64,000 nucleotides of DNA from Pontibacterium granulatum. GTDB lineage: Bacteria; Pseudomonadota; Gammaproteobacteria; Pseudomonadales; Balneatricaceae. Where the stretch lies: the NCBI RefSeq assembly GCF_029961155.1, contig NZ_JASBRH010000014.1, positions 41,800-105,799 of the forward strand, written 5' to 3'. A program made the position numbers and the translations under genes. Shown here piece by piece: positions 9,244-17,444 of the stretch; position 1 is the stretch's first letter, and each line of letters starts with the position of its first letter. Under the pieces are notes generated by a model, which saw nothing but the letters and a program-made list of their open reading frames with translations, had not been told where the DNA came from and did not search any database.

Positions 9244-9259
9244 AGCAGAGGGCGTGCCA
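9244..9259 (-). promoter_or_regulatory. Sigma-54 promoter of nrtA
   Basis: The minus strand reads TGGCACGCCCTCTGCT, matching the -24/-12 consensus (TGGCACG, four bases, TTGCT) at all but one position. The start of transcription would be near 9233, just before the hexaloop hairpins. Confidence 0.75.
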
Positions 9260-9300
9260 GTTTTTGTAAGTTTAATAAAAACAATGGGTTATGTATTTTT

Positions 9301-9317
9301 TGCTCCTGGCTGGTGCA
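9301..9317. promoter_or_regulatory. Candidate NtrC binding site
   Basis: TGCTCC, five bases, GGTGCA is a one-mismatch match to the NtrC dyad TGCACC-N5-GGTGCA. It lies about 75 bp upstream of the predicted nrtA transcription start, a usual place for an enhancer of a sigma-54 promoter. Confidence 0.5.
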
Positions 9318-9540
9318 GGTTTATTGATTTTGCTGCGCTGCATCATAGGGCGATTGGTTATAATAGAGCATCGTTTTGGCGCAGGTTAAAAGGTCCAAAA
9401 AGGAGCAGGGCTGAGTAGATATGTGAAATCTCATATGTGTTGTTTTCCACATTCGCTGTCATGAGATCAGGTTTTCAGTGAGGTTTGCGCGTCAGGGGGA
9501 AGGGTAAATAGGGGGATTTTTGAAGGTTCTCTCTCTGTTT

Positions 9541-9571
9541 GGTTGGCCTACCGAGCGACGCTCGGCAACAG
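9541..9571. repeat. Short palindrome, REP-like
   Basis: CCGAGC-GAC-GCTCGG is a perfect short hairpin flanked by GGTTGGCCTA and CAAC, resembling the flanks of the palindrome at 3953-4021. The rest of 9320-9670 contains nothing I can identify beyond the upstream control region of nrtA. Confidence 0.4.
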
Positions 9572-9675
9572 GGGGAGTAGAAGTTCCTGGAATGCTGTTG
9601 CTGGTGGTCCTTGTGAACCGCAGCCGTCATGGGTTTGTGGTGAAGCAAACTGTATAAGCATCAGATGTCACAAAA

Positions 9676-9700
9676 CGGAGCCGGTCCGGCTCCGATTTTT
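9676..9700. terminator. Terminator after the PilZ gene
   Basis: CGGAGCCGG and CCGGCTCCG form a near-perfect hairpin. On the minus strand it is followed by TTTTGT, so it can end the PilZ transcript; on the plus strand TTTTT follows, so it may work in both directions. Confidence 0.7.
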
Positions 9701-9707
9701 CACGATC

Positions 9708-10394
9708 CTAATCAAGGCTTAAGGAGCCAAGATACTCTTTAACCTCGGGGTACGAGGATTTAAAGGCAATTCCCAAACGTACGCCGTAGGGCTGGGCCAG
9801 AACGGAGATCAGATCCCCTTTAAACAGGTAATAGCTATTTTCATTGGGGAAGCGGATCTCAAATGCCATACACAAGCCTGACTGCTGCAGGCTTTTAAAC
9901 GCTTCCAGCTGGTCGCTTTGTGGAACGCGTATCTGGCAGCCGCTCTGGCTGATATCTTTGATTACGCCTTCAAACAGTTGCTTGCGGCAGTACACCCGTG
10001 AAAGCAGAGTGCAAGGGTAGCGGGGCTCTCGTCGCAGATCCTGCAGGAAAATCCGTTCCGGATAGTTCAGCATTAACAGGCGATTCTTGTGTCCTGCGAC
10101 TTCCATCACGGATGTCTCAAAGGCATACACCACACCCCTATCAACGAGTCGAATAACCAGGTTCTCTTTTACCCTGAAGAAGGCTTCGTACCACTGTAAG
10201 GGCATCTGGATTTTGCAGTGGCCCACTTCCAGCTCTTCGGTGGTGGGGAGATGGGCGACAATCACGTTAGTGCCATCAATGCCGACCAGCGAGGTTATGA
10301 AGCGTAGTTTCCCGTCCTGGGATGAGATCTGAATGCGGGTTCCTGCCCTGAAGTTCGGTAACTGCTCCACGGGTGTAATGTTCAGTTTTTGCAT
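9708..10394 (-). CDS. PilZ-domain protein, YcgR-like
   Basis: A 228-residue soluble protein with two parts: an N-terminal YcgR-type domain (about 1-105) and a C-terminal PilZ domain. The c-di-GMP binding signature is intact: RREPR (RxxxR) followed by DISQSG (DxSxxG). PilZ proteins of this type sense cyclic di-GMP and in enterobacteria act as a flagellar brake; the partner here is unknown. I start at the ATG at 10394, preceded by AAGGGG; the frame also opens with a TTG six codons earlier that has no ribosome site. It sits between the nrt genes and nasST, with no obvious functional link to nitrate. Confidence 0.85.
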   Translation of the reverse strand: MQKLNITPVEQLPNFRAGTRIQISSQDGKLRFITSLVGIDGTNVIVAHLPTTEELEVGHCKIQMPLQWYEAFFRVKENLVIRLVDRGVVYAFETSVMEVAGHKNRLLMLNYPERIFLQDLRREPRYPCTLLSRVYCRKQLFEGVIKDISQSGCQIRVPQSDQLEAFKSLQQSGLCMAFEIRFPNENSYYLFKGDLISVLAQPYGVRLGIAFKSSYPEVKEYLGSLSLD

Positions 10395-10592
10395 CCGCTC
10401 GTTCCCCTTCAATCCGTTCGTTTTGTTTAAACGGACGTTTGTTGTGTTGTTTTATTTTCTTAAGTTGTAGTCACAAACGGTTGTATACATTGGGATTATT
10501 TTGCGGATTCTCTGGTATTTTTTATTGCGGCAGTTGGCGGAGGGAGCGTGGAGGTAGCGAAGCGTGTGATGGCGTTTGCTTTTGGAAAGGGG

Positions 10593-10631
10593 AATCAGGC
10601 GCCGTGGAAAGGGGAGAATTAGCGCCTGATT
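10593..10631. repeat. Ten-base-pair inverted repeat
   Basis: AATCAGGCGC (10593-10602) and GCGCCTGATT (10622-10631) are perfectly complementary across a 19-base loop. It lies just downstream of the small Cys-protein gene on the minus strand and may protect or end that transcript, although no T run follows. Confidence 0.5.
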
Positions 10632-10640
10632 TGGGACGGC

Positions 10641-10769
10641 TTATGCTTCAGAATCTTGTCCGGATTTATCCGCCGGCTGCTGTTCGTCGGCACTGGTGTT
10701 TGCAGCCTGCTCCTGCTGCTTAACTTCGTCGGTATCCTGTCCACCGCATACACCACAACATGAACTCAT
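10641..10769 (-). CDS. Small CCGxCGG cysteine-motif protein
   Basis: A 42-residue protein that begins MSSCCGVCGGQDTDE and continues as a Gln/Glu/Ala-rich acidic tail. Its start has an ideal Shine-Dalgarno (TAAGGAGG, six bases before ATG), which is strong support for a short gene. The three cysteines in the first eight residues could bind a metal or be redox active; I do not know a function. It sits between the PilZ gene and nasS on the same strand. Confidence 0.7.
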   Translation of the reverse strand: MSSCCGVCGGQDTDEVKQQEQAANTSADEQQPADKSGQDSEA

Positions 10770-10845
10770 ATGACCTCCTTATGGCTGTTTAGGCGTGTTT
10801 GTTTAATCGTTGTTGAGAGCGATTAGGATAGTAACCAAGTAAATC

Positions 10846-10879
10846 GGTCGGGAACTTGACCAATGTTAGTTTCCCGACC
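10846..10879. terminator. Hairpin downstream of nasS
   Basis: GGTCGGGAA pairs with TTCCCGACC across about 16 bases, immediately after the nasS stop codon in the minus direction. The T-rich side is on the plus strand (TGATTTGTTTTT), so it is a better terminator in the plus direction; for nasS it may act mainly as a 3' stabiliser. Confidence 0.5.
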
Positions 10880-10889
10880 TGATTTGTTT

Positions 10890-11927
10890 TTAAGCGTGTT
10901 GCGAGAAACGCTCCAGCCCCAGCGCTTTGGAATAGATGTCGTGTCGGTAGACCTGCCGCGCGATCTGGTCACGATCGCCACCGTGCCACTGACCCCAGCG
11001 CTCCATCTGCTCAAGCATCAGGTGTGCATGGCTGAGGGATGGGCAGTTCACCCCAGGCCCAAAGAACGACTGCATAATCGGCAGCACAGTGTCTGACTGG
11101 CCCAATGGGATGGCACTTTGATCCAGATACGGTGGCAGCCTGAGCAGCTCGAGAGCTTCTGCATGGTTGTCGTTGTGGCTGAGCCACTCGCAGGCGTTTA
11201 CCAGCGCCCGAATCAGTGCTTCATGAGTATTCGGGTGGGCATCGGCCCAGTGTTGGGTAACACCAAATACTTTCTCGATCGAATCGGGCCAGATTTGATA
11301 GCCGGTGAGTGCGACGGTGCCTTCTCCGCATTGCTGTGCCAGGCTGTTCCAGGGCTCCCCGGCGCAATAACCATCGATCATACGGTCATGCATGGTGCTG
11401 ATCATCTGGGTTGGCGGCACTGCAATCAGGGTGACATCGGTATCGGGGTTGATACCGCTGGCGGTGAGCCAGTAGCGCAGCTGATAGTGCTGGCAGGAGT
11501 AGGGATACACGGTAGCAAACACCGGTTTGGTGCGCAGTGTGCTGATCCATTGTTTCAGGGCATTACCCACTTCGGCCGGGTTGGGCCGGTCGCGCAGCTG
11601 TGGGCTCAGTGCCCGATACAGCTCGGCAGAAAGGGTTACGGCGTTGCCGTTCATGCTCAGGGCGAGCCCGGTTACCATCGGTGTGGGGCGTGATCCAAGG
11701 CCCAGTGTGGCGGCCAGCGGCATCGGTGAAAGCATCTGGGCACCGTCCAGCAGGCCAAAGCTGACCTTGTCGCGAATGTTGGCCCAGTTGGATTCACGTG
11801 ACAGAACAACGTTAAGCCCTTCTGTTGCAAAAAAACCTTTTTCACGTGCGATAACCAGTGGCGCACAATCCAGCAGCGGCACGAAGCCTAGTTTTAAGGC
11901 TGTTTTTTCAGGTGTTGCAATACTCAT
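10890..11927 (-). CDS. nasS: Nitrate sensor NasS
   Basis: A 345-residue protein homologous to NrtA (shared FVPLLDCAPLVIAREKGFF, GAQMLSPMPLAATLG and DGYCAGEPWNSLAQQ) but with no signal peptide, so it stays in the cytoplasm. That combination is the mark of NasS, which in Paracoccus, Azotobacter and Pseudomonas holds NasT inactive until nitrate or nitrite binds. It is 19 bases downstream of nasT on the same strand, as expected for a sensor-antiterminator pair. The start at 11927 is preceded by GAGGA. Confidence 0.9.
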   Translation of the reverse strand: MSIATPEKTALKLGFVPLLDCAPLVIAREKGFFATEGLNVVLSRESNWANIRDKVSFGLLDGAQMLSPMPLAATLGLGSRPTPMVTGLALSMNGNAVTLSAELYRALSPQLRDRPNPAEVGNALKQWISTLRTKPVFATVYPYSCQHYQLRYWLTASGINPDTDVTLIAVPPTQMISTMHDRMIDGYCAGEPWNSLAQQCGEGTVALTGYQIWPDSIEKVFGVTQHWADAHPNTHEALIRALVNACEWLSHNDNHAEALELLRLPPYLDQSAIPLGQSDTVLPIMQSFFGPGVNCPSLSHAHLMLEQMERWGQWHGGDRDQIARQVYRHDIYSKALGLERFSQHA

Positions 11928-11946
11928 ACTTCGTGGTTCCTCGTAC

Positions 11947-12561
11947 TTACCGCTTGCCTGCGTTCGGCAGGGTAGTGAGCTCCAGGATATCGATCACGCT
12001 CTGGGCCACCTCCACCAGTTTCTGGCTGCGATCCATCGCCAGCTTGCGCAGGGTTTTATACGCCTGCTCTTCATCACATCCCTGATGTTTCATCAGCATC
12101 CCCTTGGCCTTTTCAACCACCTTACGTTCCGACAGCTGGGATTTGGTCTTCTCCAGCTCGGTGCGCAGGGAGTGGAAGGCATCAAACTGGGCGATGGCGG
12201 TGTCCATGATCGCTTTCACCCGGTCAGTTTGCAGACCGTCGGCGACATAGGCGCTGACACCGGCACTGATTGCAGCGGAGATACTTTCGCTGTCGTCGGC
12301 CTTTTCGGCGAAGAAAACGATGGGGCGTGGATTGCTGCGGCTCATGGCCGCCATGCTTTCGAGCGTGTCTCGATTGGGAGAGTCCATATCGATAATCACC
12401 ATATCCGGGCTGAGTTCGCTGACCTGATCACAGAGTCGGTGCGAATCGGACAGGTGACACACCACCTTATGACCAAGCGCATTCAGGGCATCAAACAGCG
12501 CATCGGCACGGGTGGGTTCGTCATCGATAATCAATACATCGAGTGAACGGGAGTCTTTCAT
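11947..12561 (-). CDS. nasT: ANTAR-domain antiterminator NasT
   Basis: A 204-residue RNA-binding response-regulator-like protein. Residues 1-125 form a receiver-like domain with the acidic pair in IIDDEP and the phospho-acceptor region VIIDMDS. Residues 130-200 form a coiled segment plus an ANTAR domain (VEKAKGMLMKHQG, then EEQAYKTLRKLAM). NasT is known to bind paired hexaloop hairpins in nitrate-gene leaders and suppress an adjacent terminator; NasS releases it when nitrate is present. Three candidate targets lie in this window, at 5526-5662, 9124-9225 and 12688-12768. It is divergent from nasA. Confidence 0.92.
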   Translation of the reverse strand: MKDSRSLDVLIIDDEPTRADALFDALNALGHKVVCHLSDSHRLCDQVSELSPDMVIIDMDSPNRDTLESMAAMSRSNPRPIVFFAEKADDSESISAAISAGVSAYVADGLQTDRVKAIMDTAIAQFDAFHSLRTELEKTKSQLSERKVVEKAKGMLMKHQGCDEEQAYKTLRKLAMDRSQKLVEVAQSVIDILELTTLPNAGKR

Positions 12562-12629
12562 CTACTACCTAACCTATTTGGAGCGAGATAGAGACTCTGC
12601 AAAAAATGTGCCTTTATGTTTTTCGAATG

Positions 12630-12646
12630 TTGGCACGAGCATTGCT
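12630..12646 (+). promoter_or_regulatory. Sigma-54 promoter of nasA
   Basis: TTGGCACGAGCATTGCT is a full match to the -24/-12 consensus. Transcription would start near 12657, giving a leader of about 120 bases. Confidence 0.8.
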
Positions 12647-12687
12647 AAACCTGTGTATGGAGTTTGGAGTTAACTGAGCTTCATTTT

Positions 12688-12728
12688 GCGTTAACTAAGA
12701 CGTTTATAGTTGCTGGGCAATGTCGCCC
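12688..12728 (+). promoter_or_regulatory. Hexaloop hairpins in the nasA leader, candidate ANTAR target
   Basis: The first hairpin is GCGTT/GACGT with loop AACTAA (12688-12703); its fourth loop base is T instead of the expected G. After 11 bases comes GGGC/GCCC with loop AATGTC (12715-12728), which fits A1/G4. The 3' arm of the second hairpin (GCCC, 12725-12728) is the first part of the terminator's 5' arm, so the two structures exclude each other. Confidence 0.68.
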
Positions 12729-12768
12729 GATACCGGTCTCTCCTGGCCTGGTATCGGGCTTTTTTTTT
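12725..12768 (+). terminator. Leader terminator before nasA
   Basis: GCCCGATACC (12725-12734) pairs with GGTATCGGGC (12750-12759) and is followed by nine T residues; the GGAGG ribosome site of nasA begins directly after the T run. Unless antitermination occurs the transcript stops before the gene. Confidence 0.85.
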
Positions 12769-12779
12769 GGAGGTTTCAC

Positions 12780-15407
12780 ATGAATTCTAAAACAACCTGT
12801 CCTTACTGTGGTGTGGGCTGTGGTGTAGAAATCATGCGGGATGCAGGGCAGGTAAGCGGGGTTCGTGGTGATAAGAATCATCCAGCCAACATTGGCCGAC
12901 TGTGTGTGAAAGGTTCCAGTTTGCACGAGACGTTAGACAGTCATGGCCGCCTGTTAAAGCCTTATGTGGATGGCCTGCCAATGCACTGGGATGATGCCCT
13001 GAATGAGGTCGCTGAACGCTTTGTCCGCACTATTGAGGAGCACGGCCCTGACTCTGTTGCACTGTATCTGTCGGGTCAGCTGCTGACCGAAGACTATTAC
13101 GTTGCCAATAAACTGATGAAAGGATTTATTGGTACTGCAAACATCGACACCAACTCCCGCCTGTGTATGGCATCCACGGTGGTTGGCCATAAACGCGCCT
13201 TTGGTAGCGACACCGTGCCGGGCTGCTATGACGATATAGAAAAAGCCGATCTGATTGTGCTGGTCGGCTCCAACACTGCCTGGAACCACCCGATCCTGTT
13301 CCAGCGTATGGTTCAGGCGAAAAAGACCAATCCAAACCTGAAAGTGGTGGTGATCGATCCGCGTGAAACAGCCACGTGCCGTCTGGCGGACCTGCACCTG
13401 GCATTGAAACCAGGCAGTGATACCCGCCTGTTTAATGGCCTGCTTAGCTGGCTGGCGGGTAACGACTATCTGGATCAGGACTATATCAACCGTCACACCG
13501 ATGGCTTTCAGTATGCGTTGGACGCGGCGGTAAACAGTGCCGGTGATCCGCGCCAACTGGCCGAAGATTGTGATTTGCCGGTGGAATCATTGCTCACCTT
13601 CTTTAACTGGTTTGGTGCCACGGAAAAGACGATCACCTTCTTTTCTCAGGGCTCCAACCAGTCCGCCAGCGGTGTGGATAATGTCAATGCAATTACCAAC
13701 TGCCACCTGGCAACCGGCCGTGTCGGCCATCCGGGACAGGGGCCGTTCTCTCTGACCGGCCAGCCCAATGCGATGGGCGGTCGCGAAGTGGGTGGCCTGG
13801 CCAACCAGCTGGCGGCGCACATGGACTTTGACGAGGTCTCTATCGATCGGCTGAGACGTTTCTGGCAGGCGCCGAATATGGCCACTCAGCCGGGTCTGAA
13901 AGCGGTGGAGCTGTTTCAGGCGATTGAGCGCGGCGAGGTGAAAGCGGTCTGGATCATGGCCACTAACCCGGTCGTGAGTCTGCCGGATGCGGACCAGATC
14001 AAGCGGGCGCTGGATAAGTGTGAAACCGTGGTGGTGTCGGAGTGTGTCAGCGGCAGCGATACCGCCAAGTACGCGGATATCCTGTTGCCAGCGACCGGCT
14101 GGAGTGAAAAAGACGGCACGGTGACCAACTCCGAGCGCCGTATATCCCGCCAGCGAGGTCTGATCCCAGCCACCGGAGAAGCCCGTCACGATTGGTGGAC
14201 GCTGTGTGAAGTCGCGAAACGCCTGGGTTACGCGGAGGCCTTCAATTACAGCCATCCCCACGAGATTTTTGCCGAGCACGCGGCACTGTCCGGTTTCGAG
14301 AACGATGGCAGTCGCGATTTCGATATCAGTTACTTTGCCGGGATCGACCGCTTTACTTATGACAACCTGAAACCGGTACAGTGGCCGGTTACCACGGACA
14401 CACCGGAAGGTACTTCGCGCCTGTTTGGCGATGGCCGGTTCTTTACGCCATCCGGACGTGCCCGTTTTGTGGAGATCATTCCGCGGGCACCGGTGCAGAA
14501 GCCAACCGACCGTACGCCGCTGGTGATGAATACCGGCCGTATTCGCGATCAGTGGCACACCATGACCCGCACCGGTACCGCACCACGCCTGTTCAATCAC
14601 CGCGAGGAGCCCTTTGTAGAGGTGCATCCACGGGATGCGGCGATCCGCAATATCAGCAACGGCACCTTGGTGAAAGTGACCAACAGCCAGGCCAGCTACT
14701 TTGCCCGTGCCCGGATCGAAGAGGGGCAGCGTAAAGGTGAGATCTTCGTGCCGATGCACTGGAACGAAGCCTTTACCTCACAGGGGCGGATGGGCGCGCT
14801 GGTGGCCCCGGTAACCGATCCGCTTTCGGGGCAACCGGAATCCAAGCACGCTGCTGTGCAGATGGAACCGCTGAATGAGAAATGGGAAGGCTGGCTGCTC
14901 ACCGCCAAGTCGATCTCGGTACCCGAGGTGGATTACTGGGCACGTATCCCGAAGACCAACTGTGACGCCTACCACATTGCGGGGCTGGATAGAGTGGACA
15001 GCTGGGAGCATTGGTGTATCGACCATCTGGGTGAAGCTGACCTGTGGATTGAGGATCCGGCCCGTCGTTCATTTCGGGCGGCCGGGTTGTTGCACGGACG
15101 CCTGAATTGGGTGCTGTTGATCACGCCATACAACAGTTTTCCATCCACCGACTGGATCGATCAGCTGTTTACCCAGCCATCCCTGGACAGCCAGCAGTAC
15201 CGCTATCTGTTGAGCGCCACCAACGTGGAGATGGAAGATCCGGGCACTATTATCTGCAGCTGTTACCAAGTGGGCACCACTGCCATCGACAAAGCGATCA
15301 AACAGGGCTGCGGATCGGCTGCAGCACTGGGTGAAAAACTCAAATGTGGTACCAATTGTGGTTCCTGCATCCCTGAGTTGGAAGGCTTTTTCACCAAGGC
15401 TGGATAG
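12780..15407 (+). CDS. nasA: Assimilatory nitrate reductase catalytic subunit
   Basis: An 875-residue cytoplasmic molybdoenzyme that reduces nitrate to nitrite. The N terminus carries a [4Fe-4S] site (CPYCGVGCGVE, with the fourth Cys in RLCVKG). The body is the molybdopterin guanine dinucleotide domain (for example SRLCMAS, GSNTAWNHP, NVNAITNCHLATGRVG) and a C-terminal dinucleotide-binding domain around MNTGRIRDQWHTMTRTG. The last 60 residues add a BFD-type [2Fe-2S] domain (CSCYQVG and CGTNCGSC), typical of NasA. I start at the ATG at 12780, seven bases after GGAGG; an upstream in-frame ATG lies inside the leader terminator and is not used. No nitrite reductase gene (nirBD) follows. Confidence 0.93.
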   Translation: MNSKTTCPYCGVGCGVEIMRDAGQVSGVRGDKNHPANIGRLCVKGSSLHETLDSHGRLLKPYVDGLPMHWDDALNEVAERFVRTIEEHGPDSVALYLSGQLLTEDYYVANKLMKGFIGTANIDTNSRLCMASTVVGHKRAFGSDTVPGCYDDIEKADLIVLVGSNTAWNHPILFQRMVQAKKTNPNLKVVVIDPRETATCRLADLHLALKPGSDTRLFNGLLSWLAGNDYLDQDYINRHTDGFQYALDAAVNSAGDPRQLAEDCDLPVESLLTFFNWFGATEKTITFFSQGSNQSASGVDNVNAITNCHLATGRVGHPGQGPFSLTGQPNAMGGREVGGLANQLAAHMDFDEVSIDRLRRFWQAPNMATQPGLKAVELFQAIERGEVKAVWIMATNPVVSLPDADQIKRALDKCETVVVSECVSGSDTAKYADILLPATGWSEKDGTVTNSERRISRQRGLIPATGEARHDWWTLCEVAKRLGYAEAFNYSHPHEIFAEHAALSGFENDGSRDFDISYFAGIDRFTYDNLKPVQWPVTTDTPEGTSRLFGDGRFFTPSGRARFVEIIPRAPVQKPTDRTPLVMNTGRIRDQWHTMTRTGTAPRLFNHREEPFVEVHPRDAAIRNISNGTLVKVTNSQASYFARARIEEGQRKGEIFVPMHWNEAFTSQGRMGALVAPVTDPLSGQPESKHAAVQMEPLNEKWEGWLLTAKSISVPEVDYWARIPKTNCDAYHIAGLDRVDSWEHWCIDHLGEADLWIEDPARRSFRAAGLLHGRLNWVLLITPYNSFPSTDWIDQLFTQPSLDSQQYRYLLSATNVEMEDPGTIICSCYQVGTTAIDKAIKQGCGSAAALGEKLKCGTNCGSCIPELEGFFTKAG

Positions 15408-15438
15408 GCTGTACAGAGCGGTTCTGACACTGTTTAAC

Positions 15439-15496
15439 AACGCCGTTTTTGATGGGGGAATGTGGAGAGGTTTTCCCGTCGTAAACGGCGTTTTTT
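15439..15496 (+). terminator. Terminator after nasA
   Basis: AACGCCGTTT pairs with AAACGGCGTT across a 30-base loop and ends in a T run. Confidence 0.8.
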
Positions 15497-15594
15497 ATGC
15501 GCCGGAATAATTGTTGATGCCGGTCAATGCCGCACTCTGCGGGGAGGAGGAGACTGAACTCAAGGAACGAGAACTAGACTGAAGGGGAACCTTA

Positions 15595-15831
15595 ATGAGC
15601 ATCGAACACCACGACCTGGTACATGACTTCCCAGAACTGCGTGAGCGTATCCACGAGAAGAAAATGACTGACGCACACTTTGCTCGCCTGTTTAACGAAT
15701 ATCATGATTTGACCAAAGACGTGGAACGTATGGAAACCGAAATCGAGCCTGTGACCACGCAGACCGAGGAGGAGCACAAACTGAAGCGTGTACAGCTCAA
15801 AGACAAACTGTATCAGATGCTGATTAACTGA
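15595..15831 (+). CDS. YdcH-like small protein (DUF465)
   Basis: A 78-residue, highly charged, mostly helical protein with the family pattern HDFPELRERIHEKK at the start and LKRVQLKDKLYQML at the end. Proteins of this family are common in proteobacteria and have no established biochemical role. AGGGGA precedes the start at good distance. It is a single-gene unit between two terminators. Confidence 0.85.
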   Translation: MSIEHHDLVHDFPELRERIHEKKMTDAHFARLFNEYHDLTKDVERMETEIEPVTTQTEEEHKLKRVQLKDKLYQMLIN

Positions 15832-15847
15832 TACGGCTTCACAACCG

Positions 15848-15880
15848 GAAAATACCCGCCACTGAGCGGGTATTTTTTTT
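15848..15880. terminator. Terminator between the YdcH-like gene and fumC
   Basis: ATACCCGC and GCGGGTAT form a hairpin with A on the left and a T run on the right; it can end both converging transcripts. Confidence 0.8.
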
Positions 15881-15887
15881 GTCCGGG

Positions 15888-17267
15888 TTAAAGTCCACCC
15901 TTGGTCAGTTTGGTTGGATCCAGCAGACGGGCCAGCTCGTCTCGAGACAGGTCGGTGTTTTCTTCGGCTACATCGATAATGGCGCGTTTCTCTTTGTAAG
16001 CCTGTTTTGCAATTTCCGCTGCTTTCAGATACCCGATGATCGGGTTCAGGGCGGTCACCAGAATCGGGTTCTGGTGCAGGGCTTCGGTCAGTTTCGCTTC
16101 GTTGACGGTGAAGCTGGCGATCGCTTTGTCGGCCAGCAGGGCGGTGCTGTTGGCCAGCAGTTCGATGCTGTTCAGCAGGTTGTAGGCGATCATCGGTAGC
16201 ATCACGTTCAGCTCGAAGTTGCCGGACTGGCCACCGAGGGTGATTGCGGTGTCATTACCGATCACCTGGGCGGCGACCATTGCGGCCGCTTCCGGGATTA
16301 CCGGGTTGACCTTGCCCGGCATGATAGAGGAGCCTGGCTGCAGCGCTTCCAGCGAGATCTCGCCGAGGCCTGCCAGCGGGCCGGAGTTCATCCAGCGCAG
16401 GTCGTTGGCGATCTTCATCACCGACACAGCAGTCGCCTTCAACTGTCCGGACAGCGCCACGGCGGTATCCTGGGAGCCGATCAGTGCGAACAGGTTCTCT
16501 CCCGGTCTGAAGGTGATGTTGGTCAGACCGCTCAGGTTTTTGTTGAAGGCACTGGCAAAATCCGGGTGGGCATTGATGCCGGTACCCACGGCGGTGCCGC
16601 CCTGAGCCAGGGTCTGGATCGCCGGTTGCATCGCTTCCAGGTTCTGGATGTTTTGGCGGATCTGCGCTGCCCAACCGTGCAGGGACTGGTCCATGCGCAC
16701 CGGCATGGCATCCATCAGGTGGGTGCGACCGGTTTTACAGTAGTCCTTCACCGCCTCGGCTTTGGTTTCGATGGTGCTCAGCAGGTGGCGCAGGGCGGGC
16801 AGCAATGCGTGGTCCAGCTGTATAGCTGCACTCACATGGACCGCACTTGGGATCACATCGTTGCTGCTCTGACCAAAGTTAACGTGGTCGTTGGCACTGA
16901 TGGTCTCGCCCAGCTTACGGGAGGCGAGGGTCGCTATCACCTCGTTGACGTTCATGTTGGAGCTGGTGCCCGAACCGGTCTGGAACACATCCACCGGGAA
17001 ATGTTGCATCAGGTCTTCGCTTGCCAGCAGTTCTGAACAGACCGAGATAATGGCATCAGCCTGGGGTTGGGTCAGGCATTTAAGTTGGCTGTTACTGATC
17101 GCCGCCGCAGATTTGATCAGCAGCAGAGCACGGATGAAGGCCACGGGCATCGCCTGGCCGCTGATCGGGAAGTTGTTGACGGCGCGTTGGGTCTGGGCGC
17201 CATACAGAGCATCGGCAGGTACCTCTAGTTCGCCCATACTGTCCCGTTCAATGCGTGTAGTGCTCAT
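15888..17267 (-). CDS. fumC: Fumarate hydratase, class II
   Basis: A 459-residue iron-independent fumarase that interconverts fumarate and malate in the TCA cycle; active as a cytoplasmic tetramer. Family landmarks are TGSGTSSNMNVNEVIA, TGRTHLMDAMPVRM and the signature loop GSSIMPGKVNPVIPE, which carries the catalytic Ser. Argininosuccinate lyase and aspartase share the fold, but the NMNVNEVI segment and C-terminal sequence favour FumC. The start follows AGAGGGAG. Iron-independent FumC is often induced under iron shortage; no Fur box is evident here. Confidence 0.9.
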   Translation of the reverse strand: MSTTRIERDSMGELEVPADALYGAQTQRAVNNFPISGQAMPVAFIRALLLIKSAAAISNSQLKCLTQPQADAIISVCSELLASEDLMQHFPVDVFQTGSGTSSNMNVNEVIATLASRKLGETISANDHVNFGQSSNDVIPSAVHVSAAIQLDHALLPALRHLLSTIETKAEAVKDYCKTGRTHLMDAMPVRMDQSLHGWAAQIRQNIQNLEAMQPAIQTLAQGGTAVGTGINAHPDFASAFNKNLSGLTNITFRPGENLFALIGSQDTAVALSGQLKATAVSVMKIANDLRWMNSGPLAGLGEISLEALQPGSSIMPGKVNPVIPEAAAMVAAQVIGNDTAITLGGQSGNFELNVMLPMIAYNLLNSIELLANSTALLADKAIASFTVNEAKLTEALHQNPILVTALNPIIGYLKAAEIAKQAYKEKRAIIDVAEENTDLSRDELARLLDPTKLTKGGL

Positions 17268-17444
17268 AGTGACTCCCTCTACGTTTAGAATTGAATTAAA
17301 AAGTGTGGCTTAGAACGGAGAAGTGATAGCGCCGTTAGACGGTGTTGGCTTTTCTTCTTCGTTGATGTCTATTCTTCGCAGCCTTTTGTGAGGCTTGTCT
17401 AAACTGTAGTCAGAAACCTGCGAACTGACGCTCCCGGTGGCCGA

